Assembly: GCA_900129595.1 (NCBI GenBank)
Contig: FQWG01000016.1
Span: forward strand, 1 to 64,000
Source of the DNA: Flavobacterium frigidimaris
GTDB taxonomy: Bacteria > Bacteroidota > Bacteroidia > Flavobacteriales > Flavobacteriaceae
Direction of reading: 5' to 3'
Length of the DNA: 64,000 nucleotides
Shown: positions 1-8,911 of the stretch, in pieces
How positions within the stretch are numbered: the stretch's first letter is position 1
How the letters are laid out: every line of letters begins with the position of its first letter
Program-made: the position numbers and the translations under genes
Notes under the pieces: model-generated
Database searches by the model: none
What the model was told of the DNA's origin: nothing
The model's input: only the letters and a program-made list of their open reading frames with translations

Positions 1-491
1 AACTTCAATAGTTCTATAGGGGTCATATAAAATTCTTAGATTACAAAGTTCTTATTTTATTTTGACATTTCATCCCCAAGTTTTGCACTTCATCCCAATT
101 CTTGCTCATATGTTGGTAAGGTTTATTGTGCTTTGGGATTTTTTTTTAGGATCAGGTGTAAAGCTGGGAATTGGGTAAAATTTTACCGCAAAGTTTACTA
201 AGATTACGAAAAGGTTCGCAAAGCTATAAATAAACTTGGCGAACCTTTGTGCTTTTAAGTTTGTGTTCTTTCGTGTAATTTTTTTATTTAGAGTTAACTC
301 CTTTTTTTTTTTTTTTTTTGTTTTGTTTGTAATGGTGGGTGTTTTTGGAATTTGATGGTTAGATTAGAATCTATAATTCTTTGTTTGAGAAAAAAATATG
401 TACTGTTTTGTGTGTAGAATTGATAGTAAAAAATTGAATGTATTGCTGTTTATTGAAAGTTTGGGGACGAAAGAATTGTTATTGTAAAGGT
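1..491. other. Intergenic region without a gene
   Basis: I see no credible gene here. The stretch is very AT-rich. It contains a partial inverted repeat (GGTTCGC near 213 and GCGAACC near 240) of the kind scattered between genes throughout the window, and an uninterrupted run of 18 T at 302-319. The neighbouring gene on the right reads toward this region, so it may hold that gene's 3' end and terminator, but I see no classical hairpin plus T-run for it. Confidence 0.6.
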
Positions 492-905
492 TTAAATGCC
501 TATTTTCTTTTTGAGGTATTCCAGCATTGGTAGAGTAACTGGTTTCGAAAGGAAATCTATAATAATGGGATATTTTTTTGCTTTGGCTAAATCGTCAGGG
601 TCAATTGTAGAAGATAACACAATTACATTAGCGGTATTGAATTCTGCGTAAGCAGGAGAGGTAAAGTGGTCCAGAAATTCCCATCCGCCCATAACCGGCA
701 TATTCAGGTCTAGAAAAATCAATTCGGGTTTTTTGTTTGCTTTGTTTTTGATGTTGTTATATTTCAAAGTATTGAAATGCAACAATGCTTCTTCTCCATT
801 TTGAGCAGTGATGATTTCTTTGGAGAAGGAAGATTTCGAAATTACTTTTTTGCATAACATTAACGTGATTGGGTCGTCGTCAATGCATAAAATTTGCTCG
901 AGCAT
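492..905 (-). CDS. Single-domain response regulator (receiver only)
   Basis: A 137-residue stand-alone receiver domain (CheY-like). The acidic pocket Asp9/Asp10, the phosphoacceptor Asp66 in the context LIFLDLNMP, the switch Ser98-Ser99-Thr100 and Lys121 in the SKP motif are all present, so it should accept a phosphoryl group. There is no output domain, so it probably acts by protein contact or as a phosphorelay intermediate. It lies 5 bases downstream of the PAS histidine kinase on the same strand and is very likely its co-transcribed partner. The start is an ATG. The target process cannot be read from the sequence. Confidence 0.93.
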   Translation of the reverse strand: MLEQILCIDDDPITLMLCKKVISKSSFSKEIITAQNGEEALLHFNTLKYNNIKNKANKKPELIFLDLNMPVMGGWEFLDHFTSPAYAEFNTANVIVLSSTIDPDDLAKAKKYPIIIDFLSKPVTLPMLEYLKKKIGI

Positions 906-910
906 TTGTG

Positions 911-2620
911 TTAATTTTTGAATGTTATTGTAAATGTTGTGCCTTTATTAACTTCGCTTTCGATGGTAATTGTTCCTCCCATGGTCTCTACCTGCGATTT
1001 TACAAGGTACAAACCTAAGCCTTTGCTGTCCGGATAATTGTGGAATCGTTGATAAAGGCCAAAAACTTTGTCGCGATTTCTTTCCAGGTCAATTCCAATT
1101 CCGTTATCCTTAAAAGTTAAGATTGCTTTGTGGTCTATTTGTTCAGCGGTTATTGATATTTTTAATTTCCTGTTTTCTGATTTGTATTTTAAGGAGTTGG
1201 TCAGTAAATTAAGTAAGATACTTTCTATATAAGCTTTGTTTGTGTTGAGCAGTGGAACTTTTTCGAAATTTAATTTAATTATTGGCTTGTGCAATTCTAT
1301 TTGAAAAGATAATTGGCTAAAAACATTTTCGAAAACTTCTTTTAAGGAGACTTCTTCTTTTTGCATCGAAGGGTTGTCTTTGATAATAATAACTTTTACC
1401 AGATCATTTATGGTTTCGTTTAGTAAATGGGTTGATTTAGTAAATCCGGCAAGAATTTCCTGAAGTTCGGGATCTTCAACCGGAATATCTTCTATTAAAT
1501 TCAATAATCCTATTAAATTCGATAACGGGGCTCTCAGGTTGTGTGATGTGATATATGAAAATTGTTTTAAGTCTTTGTTGTTTTGTGTTAGTTCGCGAAT
1601 AAGATGTTCTTTTTCTGTCTCTAATTTTTTCTCATCTGTTATGTCTCTTTGAATAGAGATCCAGTGCGAAATTGATCCTTCATTATTGAAAATCGGTATC
1701 ATTGAAAAGCGCACCCAATACTCTTCTTTCTTCTTGGTATAGCTAATAGTTTCTATTAAGCACTCTTCTTTGTTTTTTATGGCTCTTAATAGTTTTTTTA
1801 ATTCTTCTGAGTCTGATTTTGGCCCTTTGAAAATATTGGGGGATTTGCCAATTATTTCATGGGAGAGATATCCGGACATGTGAGAAAAAGCAGGGTTTAC
1901 ATAGACTATTCGGGGGATTTTGCGGTCTATTGAATTTGCCTCCGTAATCAGAATAGAATCTTTCGATTGTGTAATCACGGTTTCTAGAAGTTTTAATCGT
2001 TGTTCTTCTTCTTTTTGTTTGGTAATATCCTGAATTGCTCCAATCATTCTGATGGCTCTTCCGTTTTCGTCTTTTAATAAAAACCCCCGGTCAAGTACAT
2101 ATTTATAGCTTCCGTCAGCGCATCTAAAGCGATATTGATCTTGCCATTTTTCGGTTTTTTGTTCTATAAAGGAATATAATTTAATAGACATTCTGATGCT
2201 GTCTTCAGGATGTATTTTGTCAAACCACCATTTTGATGTATTTCCTACATCGGCAGGATTGTATCCAAAAACACTTTCGATTCCTTTATTCCAGTTAATG
2301 CTGTCTTCCTGAATTTTCCAGTCCCAAATCGTATCGCTTGTCGCTTTTGCAACAATGTCATATTTTTCGTTCGATTCTTTAATCTCTTCGTTGGTCTTTT
2401 TTAATTTTTCAAAAATAGAGATATTTCTTTTCTCATTTTTTGATAGTATGTATTTGAAAATAAGTCCTGTAATGAGTATAAAAAGGATGTCTTTGATGAA
2501 GAACAAATAGAAATATTCTATCTTAGAAAAGTAGGAAGTAAGTATTTTATGGCAAACTACTGCCATAATTAGCGATATGATAACGTAAACTAGAGTAATT
2601 TGGAGAGTTTTACTTTTCAT
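911..2620 (-). CDS. PAS-domain sensor histidine kinase
   Basis: A 569-residue membrane histidine kinase. In order: two N-terminal hydrophobic segments (about 8-24 and 37-58), PAS/PAC domain one (about 85-200, ending in GAIQDIT), PAS/PAC domain two (about 215-330, ending in SIQRDIT), a HisKA dimerisation helix with the phosphoacceptor His360 in YITSHNLRAPL, and an HATPase domain with Asn475, the G1 box DNGIGI (505-510) and GLGL (534-537). The very short loop between the hydrophobic segments suggests sensing through the cytoplasmic PAS domains rather than outside the cell. It is the first gene of a two-gene operon with the receiver protein. The signal is unknown. Confidence 0.95.
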   Translation of the reverse strand: MKSKTLQITLVYVIISLIMAVVCHKILTSYFSKIEYFYLFFIKDILFILITGLIFKYILSKNEKRNISIFEKLKKTNEEIKESNEKYDIVAKATSDTIWDWKIQEDSINWNKGIESVFGYNPADVGNTSKWWFDKIHPEDSIRMSIKLYSFIEQKTEKWQDQYRFRCADGSYKYVLDRGFLLKDENGRAIRMIGAIQDITKQKEEEQRLKLLETVITQSKDSILITEANSIDRKIPRIVYVNPAFSHMSGYLSHEIIGKSPNIFKGPKSDSEELKKLLRAIKNKEECLIETISYTKKKEEYWVRFSMIPIFNNEGSISHWISIQRDITDEKKLETEKEHLIRELTQNNKDLKQFSYITSHNLRAPLSNLIGLLNLIEDIPVEDPELQEILAGFTKSTHLLNETINDLVKVIIIKDNPSMQKEEVSLKEVFENVFSQLSFQIELHKPIIKLNFEKVPLLNTNKAYIESILLNLLTNSLKYKSENRKLKISITAEQIDHKAILTFKDNGIGIDLERNRDKVFGLYQRFHNYPDSKGLGLYLVKSQVETMGGTITIESEVNKGTTFTITFKN

Positions 2621-2624
2621 TACT

Positions 2625-2645
2625 CAAATATAGTTAAATTAACTA
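2625..2645 (-). promoter_or_regulatory. Probable promoter -7 element and abutting palindrome before the histidine kinase
   Basis: Read on the minus strand, TATATTTG (2632-2625) matches the Flavobacterium -7 consensus TAnnTTTG. It overlaps a 15-base palindrome, TAGTTAA-A-TTAACTA on the plus strand (2631-2645), that could be an operator. The -7 box ends only 4 bases before the ATG at 2620, so the message may be leaderless or nearly so. No clear -33 TTG is seen. Confidence 0.4.
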
Positions 2646-2761
2646 TAATTAAACAATAAGAGAAGTTCATTTAGGAGGTTAAATTTACGTTGTTTTAACG
2701 AACTAATTACTTGTCTATACGCAAACTATCGCAGAAACGTTTTTTATATCAAAAAAAAGCG

Positions 2762-2769
2762 TACCTTTG
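2762..2769 (+). promoter_or_regulatory. Promoter -7 element of typA
   Basis: TACCTTTG is an exact match to the Bacteroidota/Flavobacterium TAnnTTTG -7 element, 19 bases before the ATG of typA. A clear -33 TTG is not seen at the usual distance. Confidence 0.6.
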
Positions 2770-2788
2770 CACCCATTAAAAATCTCAG

Positions 2789-4585
2789 ATGGAATCTATT
2801 AGAAATATTGCAATTATTGCCCACGTCGATCACGGTAAAACCACTTTGGTTGATAAAATTATGTATCACTGTCAGTTATTTCGTGACAACGAAAACACAG
2901 GTGATTTAATTCTTGATAATAACGATTTAGAGCGTGAGAGAGGTATTACTATTACTTCAAAAAACGTATCAGTTCAATATAAAGGAACAAAAATCAATAT
3001 TATTGATACTCCTGGTCACGCCGATTTTGGAGGAGAAGTAGAACGTGTATTAAACATGGCCGATGGTGTATGTTTGCTAGTTGATGCTTTTGAAGGTCCA
3101 ATGCCACAAACGCGTTTTGTATTGCAAAAAGCGATTGACCTTGGTTTGAAACCTTGCGTAGTTATCAATAAAGTTGATAAAGAAAACTGTACTCCTGAAG
3201 AAGTTCATGAGAAAGTTTTTGACTTAATGTTTGAATTAGGTGCTTCAGAAGAGCAATTAGATTTCCCAACTGTTTATGGTTCTGCTAAAAACAACTGGAT
3301 GTCTGATGATTTCAGAAACCAAACTGAAAACATTGAGCCTTTATTAGATATGGTAATCAAAAATGTACCAGCTCCTAAAGTATCAGAAGGTACTCCTCAA
3401 ATGTTGATTACATCTTTAGATTTCTCTGCATTTACAGGTCGTATTGCTATTGGTCGTCTTGAAAGAGGTGTATTGACAGAAGGTATGCCGGTTTCTTTGG
3501 TAAAAAGAGATGGTAAAGTTATAAAATCACGTATTAAAGAATTACATACTTTTGAAGGTTTAGGCCGTAAAAAAGTAACTGAAGTAATTGCTGGAGATAT
3601 TTGTGCTATTATTGGAGTTGAAGGTTTTGAAATTGGTGATACAATTGCTGATATTGAAAATCCTGAAGCTTTACAAACTATCGCAATTGATGAGCCAACA
3701 ATGAGTATGTTGTTTACAATTAACGATTCGCCTTTCTTTGGTAAAGAAGGTAAATTTGTAACATCTCGTCATATTAGAGAAAGACTGACAAAAGAATTAG
3801 AGAAAAACTTAGCGATGAAGTTAGGTGAAACTGATTCTGCTGATAAATTCATGGTTTTTGGTCGTGGAGTACTTCACTTATCTGTTCTTATTGAAACAAT
3901 GAGAAGAGAAGGTTATGAATTACAAATTGGACAGCCACAAGTTATTATCAAAGAAATTGATGGTAAAAAATGTGAGCCAATTGAGGAATTAACTATCGAT
4001 TTACCGGAAAATCTTTCAGGTAGAGCTGTAGAGTTTGTTTCTTTCCGTAAAGGAGAAATGTTGAGTATGGAAACTAAAGGGGAACGTATGATCATTAAAT
4101 TTAATATTCCATCACGTGGAATTATTGGATTACGTAACCAATTACTTACTGCGACAGCTGGTGAAGCTATTATGGCACACCGTTTTATTGGATATGAACC
4201 TTACAAAGGAGAAATTTCAGGACGTAACAAAGGTTCATTGATTTCTATGGAAAAAGGAAAAGCTATTCCTTATTCTATAGATAAATTACAAGATCGTGGT
4301 AAGTTTTTTGTTGAACCAAATGCTGAAATCTACGAAGGTCAGGTAATTGGAGAAAACTCTCGTGCTGATGATATGTGTGTAAACGTTACTAAAGAGAAAA
4401 AACAATCAAACGTTCGTTCTTCTGGAAATGATGAAAAAGCAAGAATCATCCCGCCAATTATTTTCTCTCTTGAAGAAGCTTTAGAGTACATTCAAAAAGA
4501 TGAATATGTAGAGGTTACACCAAAATCTATTCGTTTGAGAAAAATCTATTTGACAGAAACTGATAGAAAAAGATTTAAATTCTAA
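2789..4585 (+). CDS. typA: Translational GTPase TypA/BipA
   Basis: A 598-residue ribosome-associated GTPase of the EF-G family, involved in ribosome assembly and stress adaptation. GTPase motifs are complete: G1 AHVDHGKTT, the switch-I region RGITITSKN, G3 DTPGHADFGGE and G4 NKVDK. They are followed by a domain-2 beta barrel, the EF-G V-like and III-like domains and the TypA-specific C-terminal domain (VRSSGNDEKARIIPP). Length is normal for the family. It stands alone with its own promoter (TACCTTTG) and a terminator just after the stop. It is highly conserved and nothing is unusual. Confidence 0.98.
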   Translation: MESIRNIAIIAHVDHGKTTLVDKIMYHCQLFRDNENTGDLILDNNDLERERGITITSKNVSVQYKGTKINIIDTPGHADFGGEVERVLNMADGVCLLVDAFEGPMPQTRFVLQKAIDLGLKPCVVINKVDKENCTPEEVHEKVFDLMFELGASEEQLDFPTVYGSAKNNWMSDDFRNQTENIEPLLDMVIKNVPAPKVSEGTPQMLITSLDFSAFTGRIAIGRLERGVLTEGMPVSLVKRDGKVIKSRIKELHTFEGLGRKKVTEVIAGDICAIIGVEGFEIGDTIADIENPEALQTIAIDEPTMSMLFTINDSPFFGKEGKFVTSRHIRERLTKELEKNLAMKLGETDSADKFMVFGRGVLHLSVLIETMRREGYELQIGQPQVIIKEIDGKKCEPIEELTIDLPENLSGRAVEFVSFRKGEMLSMETKGERMIIKFNIPSRGIIGLRNQLLTATAGEAIMAHRFIGYEPYKGEISGRNKGSLISMEKGKAIPYSIDKLQDRGKFFVEPNAEIYEGQVIGENSRADDMCVNVTKEKKQSNVRSSGNDEKARIIPPIIFSLEEALEYIQKDEYVEVTPKSIRLRKIYLTETDRKRFKF

Positions 4586-4604
4586 ACGATTTAATTTCAA
4601 TATA

Positions 4605-4645
4605 AAAATCCCAAATTCCAATTAAGGAGTTTGGGATTTTTTTTG
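4605..4645 (+). terminator. Rho-independent terminator after typA
   Basis: AAAATCCCAAA (4605-4615) pairs with TTTGGGATTTT (4630-4640) and is followed by a run of T. It lies between the convergent typA and the T9SS surface protein and could serve both. Confidence 0.8.
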
Positions 4646-4699
4646 ATCTTTTTCCAGATATTGGAATTTGTTATTTAATATTTGGAATTTTTTTACAGA

Positions 4700-7048
4700 C
4701 TATCTTTTTAAACTAAAATGCCCTTTTACAATTTTACCATCAACAAATTCTAAAGTAAACCAGTAATCGTCTGCGGGTAATTGCTGACCGTTGAAGAGAC
4801 CATTCCAGCCATCACTATTCTGATTCATTTCTTTTAGGAATTTACCATAACGATCAAAAATGTAGATTTTATATTTAGGCATCTGAGCTATATTTGTAAT
4901 AAGCCATAAATCATTGTAGCCATCTGCGTTGGGAGTAAAAAATCGAGGATAGTCTATGACATAAGTAATTAGTGAATTCGATAATCCGCAGCCATTTTTA
5001 TCTCTGGCAATAGCGGTGTAAGTTCCCGGTCTTACATTAGTAAACAACGGATCATCCTGAAAAACAGTTCCGTCTAATGAAAACTCATAATTGCCGTTTC
5101 CGGTATATTTAATCAAAACAGAGTTGTCAACTCCTGAAAAATCTTTGACAACAGTTTCTGCTATAAAAGCTGGTTCAGATAAGGTAACTTTAAATTTCTT
5201 TGTTTTTTCGCAACCGTTTACATCTGTCACAACTACAGAATAATCACCGGCTGAATTTACTGTGATAAGATTATCAGTACTTCCTGTGCTCCATAGATAA
5301 CTGCTAAAACCTGAAGCCACAGTTAGTGTTATATCATCTCCTTTGCATAAATGTAGTGATTCATCCTCAAAATTTGGAGGGTCAAAAGTGTTTACAACAA
5401 GAGTAATTGGGGTGATGTCAAAACAATCAGCTCCGTTTGTAGCTTTAGCATAAATAGTTTGGATAAAAGCAATGCTGTTTTTAAAGATATTTGGCAGTTC
5501 ATTCGTGTCATTTAATGCATCAGCACTATTTAAATAATAATTAAAAACTAATCCTGCGGGTAAACCTGTCGAAATTTGTGGCGTAACTTCGGAACTAAGA
5601 TCAAATTGATAAAAACCATCTTGATTGTCGTCTCCGTCGCAGGTAGCAATTGGATTTTGATCCGGAATTGCTGATGTAGAGACTTGTAATTTTACTTCGG
5701 CAATTTTATAACAGCTGTATTGGTTTTCAATCCTGGCAAAAACAATCTGATCGGCAACTTTATTCGTATAGTTTTCAGGTGTTACGATTGGATTTGTTTT
5801 GATCTGGGCATCGGCTAAGGATTCATAATATCCTTTGTTTAGATTCTCTGCCACATTGTTTTTGACGATGTTATCAACCTTTGTTAAGTTAAAGACTGTA
5901 ATGCCGTCTGTATCATCATCACATTGTAATAAGCTTGTATTGGTTGATAGTATTTCAGGTGCATATTCAATTTTAATCTGACCTGTAGTTACACAATCTG
6001 TACCGCTTAGGGTAGCTTCGACTTTATAGGTTCCTGTAGATTTAACATCGTAAGTTGGGTTTGCTTCTGACGGAATTTGAACAAAATTGTTCGAAGCATC
6101 TGTTTTAAACCATTTAAAGGTATAGGTGTTATCCAGTTTTGTGTCCAGAGTTATATTTTCTCCAAAACACGCAGGATTGTTGTTTGCAGTAGTTCTGTCT
6201 TCCCCAAAACTTATTGTAGAAAGAAAACTTCCGGCTTCTATAAAAACAGCAGAGTTAAATTCTCCGGTTTCATCATCTGCAATTACCAATTTCAGATGAT
6301 AGGTTTTGTTTGCGACTACTGCTGCGTGAGCATTCATTACGACAGTTTGTCCTGCATAATTTATTGGACTAGCCACAGTATTATAACCATTAAACAAATT
6401 TTCGTTGATAGGGTCACAGCCATTAAAAGTTTGCCCGTTAATAGTAACGGGATCAATTTTTGTATGAACTGTAGTCGAGGAAACTGGAATTGTTGTATTG
6501 GGTAAAACAGCCAGATTTGTGTACTCATCTGTAGTTCCGGCTTCTTTTATTAAGAAAGCAAATCCGTCTGAATATTGACACGGATAATAGGTTTGATACT
6601 CATTCGAGGCAAAAATATAATTGAAGCTGATAGAATTCGTCAAAGCTACAAAGTCAAATTCTAAAACAGTTGCTTGTGCACTTTTCGTATTATTTAATGC
6701 TTTATTTAAATCAGCATCACCTTGCCAATTATGATTGGTAGATCCCTTAGAATTGGCTTGTATATAAGGACCAGCTGCATTTTTGCTTGGTGATGTACTT
6801 AAAACAATACCACCTGAAAAAGGAAAATTACTGTTTGTCGAAGTAAATTGAGCATAACTCTGTCCGGTATTGGCCGGATTACCAGATGCAGTAACAGTTC
6901 CAATATTTATACAGGAACTGTTTATCAATATGTTTTTTATTAATTCTTCCGGTGTTATTGCTGCATTAACAGTAATATTCTGCGCCTTCATCTTTACAGA
7001 GGAACAGCACAAAAAGAAAACAAGTAAAAAGACTTTATAATAATTCAT
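4700..7048 (-). CDS. Large secreted surface protein with choice-of-anchor L and T9SS type B sorting domains
   Basis: A 782-residue exported protein. An N-terminal signal peptide (about 1-22, ending near KAQN) is followed by a region resembling the choice-of-anchor L domain (about 25-275, with FPFSGGIVLSTS and NYIFASNEYQTYYP). Then come several Ig/PKD-like segments and a C-terminal gliding-motility-associated/T9SS type B sorting domain (about 700-782: FFTPNADGYNDLW, YIFDRYGKFL, WNGLFNGQQLPADDYWF, ending GHFSLKR). The protein should be exported by Sec, taken across the outer membrane by T9SS and attached to the cell surface. Adhesion is a usual guess for such proteins but no binding specificity is visible. 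The adjacent ABC transporter genes lie upstream on the same strand. Confidence 0.93.
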   Translation of the reverse strand: MNYYKVFLLVFFLCCSSVKMKAQNITVNAAITPEELIKNILINSSCINIGTVTASGNPANTGQSYAQFTSTNSNFPFSGGIVLSTSPSKNAAGPYIQANSKGSTNHNWQGDADLNKALNNTKSAQATVLEFDFVALTNSISFNYIFASNEYQTYYPCQYSDGFAFLIKEAGTTDEYTNLAVLPNTTIPVSSTTVHTKIDPVTINGQTFNGCDPINENLFNGYNTVASPINYAGQTVVMNAHAAVVANKTYHLKLVIADDETGEFNSAVFIEAGSFLSTISFGEDRTTANNNPACFGENITLDTKLDNTYTFKWFKTDASNNFVQIPSEANPTYDVKSTGTYKVEATLSGTDCVTTGQIKIEYAPEILSTNTSLLQCDDDTDGITVFNLTKVDNIVKNNVAENLNKGYYESLADAQIKTNPIVTPENYTNKVADQIVFARIENQYSCYKIAEVKLQVSTSAIPDQNPIATCDGDDNQDGFYQFDLSSEVTPQISTGLPAGLVFNYYLNSADALNDTNELPNIFKNSIAFIQTIYAKATNGADCFDITPITLVVNTFDPPNFEDESLHLCKGDDITLTVASGFSSYLWSTGSTDNLITVNSAGDYSVVVTDVNGCEKTKKFKVTLSEPAFIAETVVKDFSGVDNSVLIKYTGNGNYEFSLDGTVFQDDPLFTNVRPGTYTAIARDKNGCGLSNSLITYVIDYPRFFTPNADGYNDLWLITNIAQMPKYKIYIFDRYGKFLKEMNQNSDGWNGLFNGQQLPADDYWFTLEFVDGKIVKGHFSLKR

Positions 7049-7063
7049 AGCATAGCAAATATA

Positions 7064-7900
7064 CTATAAATCTCTATTTTTTAATAGTTTGTAAGAAAAG
7101 TAAATAAATAAAAATGTCCAGACCAAAACGATTAAAATTGTAAGGGGATGTACAGCATAATCTTTAGTGTTTTCTACGCCCATTTGCGTTCCGATACTTC
7201 TTATAACTGATAATCTTGAAATAGGTTCGACAATTAAATCCGACATCGCTTCTAAAGGAAGAAACTTTGTAATGTAATAGCCTGTATTGCTGTCCGGGAA
7301 AACTTTAAACACCAAAAGCCCTTTTAATATCCACTCAATAAAGCTCCATACCAATAAAAATCCTAGTGCAAAAGCAGATCGTTTTACTAGAATACCTAAA
7401 AATAAACAGAAAGAAAAGAAGCCTAATAATTTTACGAAAAAGGCAAGTAAATATTGTAAATCACTAAAAACAATTCCAAATTCAGTGTAAGATGAAAAAG
7501 AATATCCAAGGATTAAAGTCATAAAAAAGACAAAAATAGTAGAGGCTAAAGCAAAGAGCACAACAGTTAAGAATTTCGATAAAATAAATTCCTTTTTGCT
7601 TAAACCATCAATTAGATTTTGTTTTAAAGTGCCGTAGCTGTATTCATTTGCCATCATGGATACGATAACAATTGCCAGAAAAAATTTGAGTACAGCGGCA
7701 AAATAAGTATTAAAATGCCATATAAAAGGGAAATTAAAAATTCCTATTTCGGATGGATCGATATGAATTGGTCCTAAATCAAACTTTATTGAAGCAATCA
7801 ATGCAATAAAAGAAAGTAAAACGAAATAGGTTAAAGTAAGGATACGGCTGGCTTTGTTTTTCCAGATTTTTTGTAATTCTATAGAGAGAAGTCTGTTCAT
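7064..7900 (-). CDS. ABC transporter permease (ABC-2 type)
   Basis: A 278-residue integral membrane protein with about six hydrophobic segments and the ABC-2 family motif ANEYSYGTLKQNLIDGLSKK, where a cytoplasmic coupling loop contacts the ATPase. It follows the ATP-binding subunit by 7 bases on the same strand, so the two form one exporter or lipid/peptide-handling transporter. The substrate cannot be told: this family includes bacitracin- and lantibiotic-type efflux as well as gliding-related transporters. Length and topology are normal. Confidence 0.92.
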   Translation of the reverse strand: MNRLLSIELQKIWKNKASRILTLTYFVLLSFIALIASIKFDLGPIHIDPSEIGIFNFPFIWHFNTYFAAVLKFFLAIVIVSMMANEYSYGTLKQNLIDGLSKKEFILSKFLTVVLFALASTIFVFFMTLILGYSFSSYTEFGIVFSDLQYLLAFFVKLLGFFSFCLFLGILVKRSAFALGFLLVWSFIEWILKGLLVFKVFPDSNTGYYITKFLPLEAMSDLIVEPISRLSVIRSIGTQMGVENTKDYAVHPLTILIVLVWTFLFIYFSYKLLKNRDL

Positions 7901-7907
7901 GGCTTAG

Positions 7908-8816
7908 TTAGTTTTTGGTAATGGCATTTTTGGTTAATTCTAAAAATTGAGCTTCTAAACTGTTTTTGCGTTTTACTAAATGACTCAACGCAATATTCTT
8001 AGAAAATAAAAACTGATTGAGTTCAGAAGCTGATAAATCTGATTTTAGGTAAACCAAAATTTTGCCGTCTTCTTCTGCAATTCGGTCTATTGCATCATGA
8101 GTTGTCAGAATGTTTTTTAATGCAGTAGTATCATCCGCCATAATTTCAAAAAAACCTTCGTTTGCAGACATGGCGTCTACTGAACCGGAATAAAGAATCT
8201 CGCCTTTTCTTAAAACAATAACATGCGAGCAAACTTTTTCGACTTCGTCTAATAAATGTGAAGCCAGTAAAATTGTAGTTCCCTGTGAAGCAATTTTTTT
8301 AATAATATCACGGATCTGATGAATTCCCTGCGGATCTAAACCATTCGTAGGTTCATCTAAAATCAAAATTTCAGGATCGTTCAAAAGTGCAGATGCAATC
8401 GCCAGACGTTGCTTCATTCCGAGAGAGAAAGTGCTGAATTTGCTGTCTTTTCTTTCTGTTAAACCTACTAAATCCAGCTTTTCGTTGATTTTAGAATAAT
8501 CGATGTTTTTTATTTTACACACCAGTTTCAGGTTTTCTTCAGCCGTCATATAAGGGTAAAAGTTAGGTCTTTCGATAATAGCACCTACTTTTTTTAAAGC
8601 TTCGTGTGTCTGAACTTTTCCTCCAAACCAACTGTAATTTCCTGATGTACGGTTGACGACATTTAATACAATGCCCAAAGTAGTCGACTTTCCACTTCCG
8701 TTAGGGCCCAAAATGCCATAAACGCGGCCTTTTTGTATTTCGAAAGAAACATTTTTTAAGGCCTGAATACGCCCGTATCTTTTATGAAGATTCTCGATAG
8801 TTAGTATGGTTTCCAA
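7908..8816 (-). CDS. ABC transporter ATP-binding protein
   Basis: A 302-residue ABC ATPase with Walker A GPNGSGKST, Q-loop region GAIIERPNFYPY, signature FSLGMKQRL, Walker B ILILDEPTNGLDPQG and H-loop LLASHLLDEVEKV, plus a C-terminal extension (about 220-302) typical of the BcrA/CcmA-like group. It pairs with the permease downstream. The only start that includes the conserved N-terminus (ETILTIENL) is a TTG at 8814-8816. That codon is also the end of a TAAATTTG sequence on the same strand, which would otherwise be read as a promoter -7 box. No in-frame ATG is available upstream before a stop, so TTG is kept. Confidence 0.93.
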   Translation of the reverse strand: METILTIENLHKRYGRIQALKNVSFEIQKGRVYGILGPNGSGKSTTLGIVLNVVNRTSGNYSWFGGKVQTHEALKKVGAIIERPNFYPYMTAEENLKLVCKIKNIDYSKINEKLDLVGLTERKDSKFSTFSLGMKQRLAIASALLNDPEILILDEPTNGLDPQGIHQIRDIIKKIASQGTTILLASHLLDEVEKVCSHVIVLRKGEILYSGSVDAMSANEGFFEIMADDTTALKNILTTHDAIDRIAEEDGKILVYLKSDLSASELNQFLFSKNIALSHLVKRKNSLEAQFLELTKNAITKN

Positions 8817-8886
8817 ATTTATTTCGGTTTTAGTTTTTAGTATGACGATTCAGTCCCTATATTGTTACGCTAAATTTTATTTAATG

Positions 8887-8894
8887 TAAATTTG
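8887..8894 (+). promoter_or_regulatory. Promoter -7 element before the kinase-like gene
   Basis: TAAATTTG matches TAnnTTTG, 17 bases upstream of the ATG at 8912. A TTG at 8862-8864 lies 22 bases upstream of it and could be the -33 element. Confidence 0.5.
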
Positions 8895-8911
8895 TAATAA
8901 AGATATTCAAA

